Assembly: GCA_022059125.1 (NCBI GenBank)
Contig: JAEUWY010000020.1
Location: 1,426,001-1,490,000, forward strand
From: Corynespora cassiicola
Lineage: Eukaryota; Ascomycota; Dothideomycetes; Pleosporales; Corynesporascaceae
Length of the DNA: 64,000 bases
Direction of reading: 5' to 3'
A model generated the notes under the pieces. The model worked only from the letters and a program-made list of their open reading frames with translations, had not been told where the DNA came from and ran no database searches. This document shows positions 43,482 to 53,542 of the stretch, in pieces; positions within the stretch are counted from its first letter, which is position 1; the number at the start of each line of letters is the position of its first letter. A program made the translations under genes and the position numbers.

Positions 43482-45964
43482 CTATGCGCGCATCAGCTCA
43501 ATGTGTTCCTGGACAAGGGCCGTCACGTTGGCGGACGGGTTATTGTGGTTCTCGTGGTCGCTGGAGAGGGCTCGGTACTACGCGGATGTCAGCTATCATT
43601 ATCACGGGAGGCAGAAGGAGAGGGGAACAGCGTACCTTGAACGCAAAGTTGAGGCACAAGGCAATGATGAGCCCGGCACAGACAACTAGGGGACCGAACG
43701 TATTGTCAAAGTCCTTGGGGCTGCGCTCCTTGATCAATCGGTTGCGGTACATGTACATGGCGTAGCCCCAGATGAGAGTGAAGGCTGCGACGATGGTGTA
43801 GACGACGGCGAGGGTTCGCGCAACGCCATTGGCCTCGCCGGCGGCATTGTAGAGACCGAGGGAGAGAGAGGCGAGCAACACGCTGACGTGCTGCCACTTG
43901 ATAAAGGTACGTTGGTTGGCAAGCCAGACCTTTGCTTCGACGCGGACGGGGCCCTGGTCCTTGATCCAGACACCGGGATCGCGAATACCCGGAGGGAGCT
44001 TAACCTTACGCTCGCCCTTATGCTTGTTGGCATACCTAGAGGTAGAGAAGGGGAAGAGAGACTTGAGGCCTGTGGACCTGGAGAACGGCCCTTCGGCCAT
44101 CGTTCCTGTCGCACCCTCCTCGTCCGAGTCAACATCCTCGCCAGTCTTCCCGTTCTCTATAGACCCCACCACAGGCGCAGACCGGCCTGGTATGCTACTC
44201 ATGGGAGCGGACTTGGGAGCAGACTTGGAGGCCACTGGAGATCCGACGGGCGATTTGTACGAAGGGCGGTAGCTGGGGCTCGCTCGCGCACCGAACAGAC
44301 TGCCTACTGCAAAGTCATCTTCAGCGGCCTTCATCTTGCGTTCCTGCTCCTCCTCAAACGCCTTTCCTGGCTCTTTCCTGATATCTGTGTCCACTTCGCT
44401 CAACCAGAAGGGGAATGTGTTCACATGGTCCCCGAAAAGCTGAGCGACACCCTGGACGAACTTGGAGAAGCGAGGGGCCTCCTTCACAAGATGAGAATTC
44501 ATCAGGTCATCGATCCACTCGTACTGCTTAAGTCCCTTCGTCTTGATCTCGAGCAACGCATAAGGGAATCGTTGGATCTCGCCCTTTCGAATCGTATCAA
44601 ATGGATATTCTAGCTGCGCGCCATCAATATCCTTGCGGTGCCAGTCCTCGGGGTCGCGGCATGGCCTGTCCTGATCGAGTACGTCTTCGCGGATCAATGC
44701 GAGATCCGTGTCGAGCGATATGCGGACGCGGTTGTCTCCAGGGATTTGGAAAGCTGTGCGGGTGTAGTTGGCACGGAGCATAGGCTGAAGGTTGTTTTCC
44801 TTGATGAAATTCTGGATATCATCAACCGCCTTCTTGAAGCTCTCGATCTCTTGTTCGGTACTAGAGCGGTTCTCCAGCTTCTGGATGCTCTTCTCCATGT
44901 GGTATTTGCCCTCGATGAATTGTTCGACATATTTCTCTTTGATGGGGAAGCGCTGTTCCTCACTAGCGTTGCCATCCTTTATGACCTTCTTCTCTAACAC
45001 AATTTCGGGCTTCTCTGCCAACTGTCCGTACCATCGAAGTCGAAGTGAGGCCGCATTCGGAAGATGGTTAACCTTGTCCGAGTACAGGGAGAATTTGGGG
45101 TTGTCGAAATAGATCGAGGTAATGGTAGGGTCGCGCTGGAAGCCCTCGGCGACCTTGGATGTTTGCGGGTTGTAAACAAGTACGGGGAGACGACGGAGAA
45201 TGACTGTCTTGATCTCGAGGAGGTTGTCCATATGGACCCAGACTATGCTCGGTTAGCCGATATCGCGAGACAGATTTGATCATCCTACATTTGTGCGAAG
45301 TGAAGCTCTCGCCCCCAGTCGAGCTCTCGGCAAAGGACAATGCCTCCTTGGGCTTGCCCTCCAAGCTCTGACGGACGAACGAGTACATGGCAGAGAGGCG
45401 GTACAGGAGCGGTGACTGGTCCTCAGCACCGATGGGGTGTTCGTTCAATCGCGAATTGAGGAAAGGTCGCAGCGGGTAGGTGCCAGATCGTCGGTCATGC
45501 TTCTTGGCTGCCTTGAAGAAGGCCGTGTAGTTGATGCGACTGTACTTTTCAAGCTCATTGACCTCCTTCGTGATGTGGTCGAGCTCCGACAAGACCTCCT
45601 TGAGGAGCCTCTCTCTCTCCTCTGGTTTGACATCCTGCTTCTTCGGAGCGCTGTCCTTGGAAGCTGATGTCTCGCCCTCATTATCCTTATCATCCTGGAT
45701 TCCCACGGCCAATGGCTCGAGCTTCTTTTCGCATGCGGTGGTTCGATCGCGCAGCTTCTGGACAATCTCCTTTTGAAACTCATGGACCCTGTGCAATTGG
45801 ACGTGTGTCAGCTCGTCGACGAAGTTGCTCTCATCCTCAGCGGTCCAGACGTCATTCTCGTCTTCGTGCTTCTCGCGCAGCAGCTTCTTAAGCTTGTTGT
45901 AGTCAACATAGTGGTCCTTCCATGGCGGGTAGATGCTTTGGCGAAGGGTGCGACCGAAATGCAT
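43482..45964 (-). CDS. VTC2: VTC complex subunit, VTC2/VTC3-like (vacuolar polyphosphate synthesis)
   Basis: Three exons, 45964-45289, 45242-43636, 43577-43482 (introns 46 and 58 nt), give 792 residues. An N-terminal SPX domain (MHFGRTLRQSIYPPWKDHYV, DYNKLKKLLRE) senses inositol pyrophosphates. The central tunnel domain has TSIYFDNPKFSLYSDKV, SLRLRWYG and LVKEAPRFSKFVQGVAQLFG. Three helices form the C-terminal DUF202-type membrane domain (WQHVSVLLASLSLGLYN, VVYTIVAAFTLIWGYAMYMY, GPLVVCAGLIIALCLNFAF). VTC makes polyphosphate from ATP while moving it into the vacuole. The N-terminus (YPPWKDxYVDYxxLKKLL) is closer to Vtc2/Vtc3 than to catalytic Vtc4. The Lys before the tunnel domain (K225, SHKFWVH) is kept. 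An upstream frame extension to 46120 has no SPX homology and was left out. Confidence 0.87.
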
Positions 45965-46129
45965 GGCTGGGCGTGCAGACTTGGCGTAATGATCGGGGAT
46001 TTGCGGTGCAGGTATGACAGCAACTGTAGCAATAAAGAAGCATATAAACCAAGTGGATGCCCGCAGCCTGTCCTGCTGTGGTGAAGAGATTCTCGAGTGG
46101 TGGGGAGTTGCAACAGCCACTCAAGCCCG

Positions 46130-46135
46130 CACGTG
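46130..46135. promoter_or_regulatory. Pho4/NUC-1-type CACGTG site upstream of the VTC gene
   Basis: CACGTG flanked as GCACGTGC lies 166 bp upstream of the VTC ATG. VTC genes belong to the phosphate-starvation regulon in yeast, whose activator Pho4 (NUC-1 in Neurospora) binds CACGTG, so position and gene fit. Not proof by itself. Confidence 0.5.
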
Positions 46136-46353
46136 CAACACTTTCCCGCTATCGTCATAGCAGCGCACGGATGTTGCCGACCAAACCTCGGACAAAAACA
46201 AATGCCACTCAACAACATCACGCTCCCAGACCAGGGAAGGACCTGGCGATTCAATTAGCGCAACTGTTTCGCTTTGCCGCTGAGTGTAGGAGCCCTGGAC
46301 ATATGCACATTCGGACCCGTATGTTTCGTACAATACTGCGCATCGCAGATGCC

Positions 46354-46371
46354 TACCTAGGTACCTAGGTA
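46354..46371. repeat. 18-bp perfect palindrome TACCTAGGTACCTAGGTA
   Basis: The sequence equals its own reverse complement. It doubles the TACCTAGGTA unit seen once more at 31740-31749. Confidence 0.9.
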
Positions 46372-46586
46372 ATTGGGAGACTTGCACAATGTAAGGTCAC
46401 AAGACTTGTGATATCCTTGATCGGAATGCTATCGATCACAATGTAATTCATTTCTGATTGAGAGCTCTTGTCATTGCTTTGAACTGAACGGATGTTGTAG
46501 TGGCTCAAATGGGATTGTGCAACCATGGGATTGTTCAAAAGGTTACTTATATTTATTATGGAAGGAAAGTTCCAGATGTATCCAAC

Positions 46587-47693
46587 ATGGCGATTTCAGT
46601 CGATGAAAAGATTAGTCTCTACCTGCAGAAGGTGGCGGAAGATCGAAGTGAGTGGTCGGACTGTGAACGTAAGATGCACTGGATTGAAGAGCAGCGGACA
46701 TCCGCTAAGAAGCTGGCTTCTGAAAAACCAAACCCTTGGAGAACAGTTATCCAAGAGAGCGGGCGACTTAAACTAGGAACAATACTAGACGGCGGATACG
46801 TCATTTCCAAAGCCCTTGCAGAAGCTGGAGGTTCCTTCAACGTGGGGATTTCTCTAGTGGAGAAAGATGGCAAGAACTATCTTTGCAAATCCGTCCCGGA
46901 AGGATATTCGGACAGAGAAGTCCGATTGTTGAAAAGAGTCTCGCATCCTAACACGACAAAGATAGTCCATCACAGTAAAGCAGAGCCAGGCTGGAAATGT
47001 GAACACTTCGAGCAGGCTTGTTACGAAGTCGACTGTCCAGGCGATGAAGTTGACAGGATCATGATGGAGTATTGCAACCAGGGCACTCTACTAGATATGA
47101 TTGCGCGATATTCATCATGCAATGAACATATTCCAGAGGCATTAATCCTTCACGTGTTTGAGTCGTTGGCCAAAGCACTCCACTGCTGCCATACAGGGGA
47201 AGGCGGTAATTCCATCCCAAACAATGGCGAAGTATGGGATGCGGTCATGCATAGGGATGTCATTCCATCAAACGTATTTCTTACAGTATCAGATCAATCT
47301 GAGCCCTATCCTCGTATTGTCTTGGGTGATTTTGGCTGCGCCATGGAGCAGTCCCGATATAACGAGTTGCAGTCAGGTAATATGGGACCCCTTGCTCTAG
47401 ATAACGCATTCTTGACTCCCGAGAGGCCTTTGATTCACGACATACGCAGTGATGTGTATCAATTAGGACTGATCGTCTGGTGTTTGGCCTATCGCACTGT
47501 GATTCCCGGGTATTCTACGTTCCTGGCTGTGCACACAGATGAATTCGAGCTAGGTCTGTGGCCTTATTCTTCGAGACTGGCGGATCTCATGGCCTTGTGC
47601 TTGTCTTGGAACCCTGATAATCGACCTTCTTCTGGTGAGCTGACCATCAAGGTCCAACAGATACAGAAGGAGATCGTTGTTCCCGCCCCTTAG
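46587..47693 (+). CDS. Protein-kinase-like protein, divergent, unspliced
   Basis: Single exon, 368 residues from MAISVDEKISLYLQ; the frame is open back to 46500, but that part is less protein-like. Kinase landmarks: Lys101 in KNYLCKSVPEGYSDREVRLL (VAIK Lys, with Glu111 as the helix C candidate); MHRDVIPSNVFLT at 221-233 with catalytic Asp224 but Ile where HRDxKxxN has Lys; VLGDFGCAME at 246-255 with Asp248; then FLTPERP in the APE region and SDVYQLGLIVWCLAYR. No clear Gly-rich loop. It loosely resembles NEK/NIMA-like kinases. It is AT-richer than its neighbours and has no intron. It may be a weak or inactive kinase, or a fast-evolving lineage-specific one. Confidence 0.72.
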   Translation: MAISVDEKISLYLQKVAEDRSEWSDCERKMHWIEEQRTSAKKLASEKPNPWRTVIQESGRLKLGTILDGGYVISKALAEAGGSFNVGISLVEKDGKNYLCKSVPEGYSDREVRLLKRVSHPNTTKIVHHSKAEPGWKCEHFEQACYEVDCPGDEVDRIMMEYCNQGTLLDMIARYSSCNEHIPEALILHVFESLAKALHCCHTGEGGNSIPNNGEVWDAVMHRDVIPSNVFLTVSDQSEPYPRIVLGDFGCAMEQSRYNELQSGNMGPLALDNAFLTPERPLIHDIRSDVYQLGLIVWCLAYRTVIPGYSTFLAVHTDEFELGLWPYSSRLADLMALCLSWNPDNRPSSGELTIKVQQIQKEIVVPAP

Positions 47694-48323
47694 ATCCTTT
47701 ATAACTACAATTCAATGAACTCTTAAACTAGAGGTATAGTATACTCTATTCTTTTCCATGCACTATTTTTTCACCTGGATTCAATTGTTAGATGCTACCT
47801 ATTTTTAAAAGAATCTAAGGAGTTCTGAAATTACAAATCACAGTATGGATCTACTGGCAGGAATAAGCTAGTTCGAGACTTGGTTAGAAATTGCCAAAGG
47901 TGTTGGGGTAGAGTACCAAAGGTTTAGAAGGTGCCAACGCGCAGATGTTGGGACATCTGAAGAGCCACATCTCGAACCAGTTGCTATGAAAGTGATAGGT
48001 TTTACTTAAAAAATCTACAAGTATTGCTTACCTAGGCTGACTTTGGACTCCAATTGGAACATGCCTAAGTTAGTTTTTCATAAAATGATTACAATCGCAT
48101 ATCTGTAATGTGCCAATATTACCGAGTGTTCAAGACTAAGTATGGATTAATGCCCCGAAACTTGGGAATGTTATCAGTCACTTGCACTAGTCGTGGCAAG
48201 TATTCTCTTATTCAAATCATCATCGCACAGGGGTGATCCCCAGGTATTTACGCAACAACCGAGACAATCATCCACATTTCATAGGTATCTACCGCATTGA
48301 AACAAATCATACATCTCATCACC
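47694..48323. other. AT-rich gap between the kinase-like gene and TRS120
   Basis: The most AT-rich stretch seen, with T/A runs and no frame of merit. The 3' flanks of both genes must lie here. It could be a RIP-worn remnant of a repeat, but I see no terminal repeats or coding trace of one. Confidence 0.45.
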
Positions 48324-51300
48324 TCATTCGTCATCCCTCCTCTTCGCAACAATCGTACAAGGTTCCTTCAAATGCCAAGACCGAAGTTTGGGCTCTCCCA
48401 AAACATCGCCTTGGTGCAGAGTCCCGGTATTACTCCTGCTCCTCGTGCCCTTTTCTTTCTGCGCCTCCTCGCCTCCAGGTTTCAGTAGTTCGGCTTCATC
48501 TACTGTTGCCCCTACCTCGAACACTCCACTCGTGAGTGCGACGATCCCTAACTCAGTTTCCACGCTCTGGCCCGGTTCGATTATAGGTAGCTTGCGCTGC
48601 AAGACTCCAGTCCACGAAAAGCGCTTATCCAGATCTAATGCTATATTGTGCGGGAGCCCGGCAAGATGCGGCTGTAGCCTCAGCAACGGTGAGATTGGAT
48701 TCGGGCTTCTGTTGTAAACCCTTGTCTTAAGGGTGAGGAAGTCGTCCACTGGAATGCCAAACCTCGAGCGTCCAAGTTGGTGAACCTTGCCAACGCTTCC
48801 AGAATCCGAAACAACATTGGTCTCAATCATGATGTCGTCCAGTTTGACTGCCTCTACCATACGAGGAGAGAACCGAATACCGCGGAGCTCGATGTCACCC
48901 TGACGGCCATTTGTTTCTCGCCAAGTTCCACGTACAAGCTTCAGTAATTCCTGGCGGTACCAGAATGCTTCCCGGCTGGCACGCTCAACCTCGGGGGAGA
49001 TCTTGCTGTCAGTGACGATGAATTGGCGCTGATTTGCTGGGTTTAGCAAGGGCACCGGGGCAAATGGATCCTGCAGGTATATTTTCGGTAAAATTATCAC
49101 AACGCGGTTGATATGACCTGGTTGAATAATTTCCTCCACAGTGTATGATTTACTCCAGGTGTCTTCGGATGCATCCTCTGCACCAAGTAGCGGCCGAACT
49201 TCCAAGTTGATGGAGAGGGGATTTGGCCACGAGTTCCTTAGGTCCAGAAGTAACAAGCAGTACTCATCGCCATACCCATGAAGCCTTGTATGACGCATGA
49301 ACCTCTGGAATTGTGTATCGTGTTTGTCAATCAAAATCGAGGACGGGACAATGGATGCAGCTTGAGACGTGATAGAAGAAGATCTAGAATGATTTTGACG
49401 GTTTGACCAAGCGAAATCTCCTGACAAGGGAACAATATCTGGACGCTGCAGTTGAACGCTGGCGTTTACCGTAATAGATATCGGGACGGATACTTGTCGA
49501 GTGAAGAAGCGGTCGTCTATCTCAGAGCGTCGTTTCCCCAGGTTAGCATAATCGATCTGAACAACAGCATCCGTCAAACGAGTACGGCCAACCACTTCGA
49601 TTTCGAAAATGGCCGATTCGGCAGGCTTAATTGTATGCACCTCATCGTCGCCATCTTTGCACCATCGCAGAGATGGGAATTTTGCAAGCTGAGTCTCAAG
49701 ATCGTGCAGTTCAGCCACTGGGAGATCTTTGTTCAAAGTTGCAGCCTGAATAGCTGCCGATGCCGAATCCTGGAAAGAGATGTGGACAAAGTCAACGGCC
49801 GTCGTTTGAGACGTATTCTTCACTGTAATGGTAAAACGTTTTCTTTCACCCTCGAGTACCATGACTGCTCCCTGTGGCAGGGAAACGTCAGTCACGATGA
49901 CCACAGGCTGCTCCGGGATTACGGTGTATGTCAATATCTCAGGTTTTGGAGCACTTGGCCCAGTATCGATCAGCCTAGCATCGATAGAAGAAGCCACCGC
50001 GGAAGATGGCCTCGAAGTTGGTGCACCGATAGCTGCCTTCAGGCCCATGGTTTTCATTTTTCGTTCTCGTTCCGGCCTCCATGGTTCTGGGAAGATTGGG
50101 AATAAACGCTCACGACAACCGATCACTTTGATATAACATCCGACGATGTCCAGCGTACCTGTTGAACGTGCTATACCCGAAATCTGGAATTTTTGTGTCC
50201 GGTAGGGTCCGAGAATAAAGAGTTTTTCGTGGCCAGTAAACTCGACGCCCTCTGCAGCAATCCTCAGTGATTCCACCTGCAATTCAAAATCGTATGGGTT
50301 CTGCAGTGCTATGATGAAGTGATATTTTTCATCAGCTACAAGAATCGTATCGGCAGTACTTGGTTGAGGCGTTTTGTTCCATGGGTTATGGATGAATGGT
50401 CCTTGATCTGTCGTAGCCGCCGATTTGAGCTCTGCTGGCCGATGATGGGTTAACCGCAACGGGAAGTCTTCTTCCATGATGAAAAGACCTCTAACTAGGA
50501 AGTCGTCCCAATATTCAGTCTCCACTTGTTGAAGACCGAGCTTGCTGGCCGCAGTAACGGTACGTGATATATTGGAAAAGAGCCGTACTTGTTCATCACG
50601 TGGCAGCGCCACGAAAACATCAGTGCTGTTTGGCTTTGGTGCTGTGCCTGGGCCAGCAATTCTTAGCAATAGAGCAGTGAAATGCAATACACCATTGAAA
50701 TCCGGCAAAGCTTCACAGAAGTTGAGGCACATCCGTAGGACGTCCAACTTCAAGCTCAGGCTACCGAATGCTCTCAACGATGAGACATTAAGTATATCCT
50801 GGACAGCAGCTTTGCATCTTTGACTTTCTGTATCAGGCAGCGGGGATGATAATGGCGTCGCCCCCTTTGAGTTAGGGATTCCGTATATGCGGCCAAGCAA
50901 GCCCAGAAATTCATCTATTCCGTTCTCAAGCTCGCCCTCTCCAAGATTCAGTGCGCCCGCGCCAGACGAATTTCCGCTAGCCATGTTCAATGCAGCAAGG
51001 CCAGCGGCGGGGTGAACACCCATCTCAGCAGCGCCAACCTTTCGTGCTTGGACCAAGCCAGGGATGATGGAAGTGATGAACTCTTTCATAATTACCGCCT
51101 TCTTCCTTTGCAAACCAAGCGACGATAGAACCGAAGCCATACCTGCAAGCACTACGACGCGATCTGTGGGATTGATGCCCGACGCCTCGGAAGGCCCTGG
51201 CAGCGCCCTGAAGAGCATAGAGGCAATATCATTTCTCGTAGGGTTCACACTCAGTCGAGGGACAGAGAGCCTGGGCTTTTGTCGATACGGAGTATTCTCA

Positions 51301-52973
51301 ACTAGTTGTTGCAGTGCATCTGCATCCAAGAAACCGCCAGAGAGATTCATGGCAGATAACAGTTTAGAAAAGCGTATGACGCATTCGGAGAAGGCCAAAG
51401 GAGGGAGTGACTCGCCAGCGAAGTTGGCGGCTCTGTTGTAAATATTGAGGATCATATTGACAAGGTCCGGCATAAGAGAAGTGAGACTCTCGAGAGCCAG
51501 TTCATGGTTCGTAGGTTTCGCGGATGTCGAGCTTGTCACATCAGCTACGCTGCTTGATGGCGTGTGTTGTGGAGATTTCGTGCCCGACTTGTCTGTTACA
51601 GGGTAACACATTTGGGGTATCTACACAAAGGTTAGCGCAACATCAAAGACTAGGTCTCCTGCATGCTCACTTGAAAGTCCATGCCGCTCCATGCGAAAAG
51701 GAGCAGACAGACCATGATATTCTCAAGGGCTTTGGCATGCCACAGATGATCGCTGAAAGCACGAGCTCGTGAGCCGCCGTCCACAAGTTCCTTCATAGCC
51801 TCGTTCCATTGACCTGCACATAGATAGAGGGTGCCAATGACTATGCTTACTCGTCCACGACCCTTGTTCCTCGCACGCTCGCTGACCCCTCCGGAACCAA
51901 AGCCATGGATTGATACACGGTCAGCGCTAGGGTCCCTCAGGACCGAAGTTGATTTTGACGAGTTGCTGCTCGTCCGCTGTAAAGAGTTGGAATTGTTGAC
52001 TCCAGGCATATCGTCAAAAGTCGTTGGAGGAGTCCGCGTCCCTGAAGTCGGAGATGTAGCCCTAGAATCATCGCCTCCTATTGAACTACCTGACGCCGAA
52101 GGCAAAACAGGCATCGACATACGTTGGATGTCCTTTTGGGAGGAAGAGATTGGGGATCCAGGTCTGCTAGTAATGGGCGTCTGTGAGTTTCGGCGCGCAA
52201 ATTGGCCACCTAGGTCGGCATTAGCCCATCCAGGAATGCTCTCTGCTGTGCCAGCCTGCGAGGCAGGAGAAGGAACGGTGGGTAGAGCCTGTATAGATTT
52301 GGCAAGCGTAGTCATCTCGGCTAGTAAAGTTGAAGTTAGATCACACATGAAGGTCTTCATGGTAGTCGTTTTGAGTTGGGCCGTCGGCGGAACTAGGATC
52401 GTCTCGGGGGGTAAACGGGAATGGCGTTCTTGGGCGATGGAACCGAACATCATCAGACTGTGGAGATATGCCTTGGGGAATTGCTCGCGCAAATCCTCGA
52501 CAGCCGAATAGATGTCATTGGCATCTTCATCTTCCGTCTGGGAATTTGCAGCTACACCATTCGGAGAATCAGGGTCGACACGTGACTGATCTAGCCAAGG
52601 ATACTCGGTCGCATCGCCGATGCCAATGACTAGAAGTGGCTCCCTGAATTGCTCAAAAGGAGACAGAGGCAAGTGGGAGGGTGGCGGCAAGGATGTCGAC
52701 AGATCGTATAGTAAAGTTCCGCTCGGAAAAGCCAATGGTGAGAACATATCTGTGAGCGCCAAGATCAGTATACGGTTCTATTCAATAGATTTGTAGTGGG
52801 CCCGTACTCCTGTCTGGTCGGGGGTCAGGGCTGATGTCCCCAAGACGCACCATGCATTGAGGCTGCAAGAGGTCGACAAAGGCCAGAAAGCGCGAGCGCT
52901 TGATACGGCCTACGGGTAGGAGAAGAGCCCGAATGCGCGCAGGCGCAATCGGGGATAAAGGGTCGACTGCCAT
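48324..52973 (-). CDS. TRS120: TRS120 (TRAPPC9), TRAPPII tethering complex subunit
   Basis: Three exons, 52973-52808, 52749-51671, 51620-48324 (introns 58 and 50 nt), give 1,513 residues. It starts with the family N-terminus SPIAPARIRALLLPVGRIKR, then SRFLAFVDLLQ and VRLGDISPDPRPDRNMFSPL, restored across the first intron. The middle has a Ser/Thr-rich insert (about 200-330) and helical stretches. The C-terminal half is beta-rich, with immunoglobulin-like folds (e.g. YHFIIALQNPYDFELQVESL, TAVDFVHISFQDS). Trs120 with Trs130 and Trs65 turns the TRAPP core into the Rab11/Ypt31 exchange factor at the late Golgi. It is transcribed away from the ATPase gene at 53543, 569 bp away. Confidence 0.94.
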
Positions 52974-53542
52974 GGCCACATCTGGGATGGACGCACCAGG
53001 CCGGCTGCGATGATGGCGAGGTTTACTGCACGCAAAGAGCAGCGAAGACGGCCGAGCGCATGATATGCGATGTGTCGAACAGTGAGCAGTGAATGGTTCT
53101 CACGGGGCTGTGGATTTGGGTGACATGGCGGTCGGGGTTCGTTGTGGCTTGGCGCGCTAGGCCTGTCTGTGCGCAAGCCCCAAACGCCGCGCCCCCCTAG
53201 ACCCGATCCCGATCCGACTCAACAGCGCGGCTGCATGGGCCTGTCCCAAGGTTGTTACCGGACCCTAAAACACCTCCGTCCAACAACGCCTTCCTGTCCT
53301 TCTTCGTCTTTTTTGTTGCATAGCGTGGGCATAGATGGGCAGCACCAGCACATAGATTCCTTCACCTTCTGCTTGATTCCCTTCTCATACCGTTTCGCCA
53401 CTAGGCAGCGAGTGTCGACGTCAGCCTCTGTTTTGGCCACCTGGGACACGCCCGTGACACATGCGGCACTGAGACAGGCTCTCGTTCCTCTTAAATATCC
53501 ACCTCCACTATCGCTTAAACGCTTGAGGACGCACCTACGACC
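52974..53542. promoter_or_regulatory. Divergent promoter between TRS120 and the sacsin-like ATPase gene
   Basis: A 569-bp shared upstream region, with a pyrimidine-rich tract on the ATPase side (53260-53400). No strong motif was recognised. Confidence 0.45.

Larger units (their letters stand above)
45965..46586. promoter_or_regulatory. Divergent region between the VTC gene and the kinase-like gene
   Basis: It holds a CACGTG at 46130-46135 near the VTC start and an 18-bp perfect palindrome of TACCTAGGTA type at 46354-46371, nearer the kinase side. AT content rises sharply after about 46380. Confidence 0.5.

Noticed and set aside
45965..46120. 52-residue N-terminal extension of the VTC subunit
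   Set aside because: SPX domains start at the Met of MHFGRTLRQS; the extension has no homology and covers the promoter.
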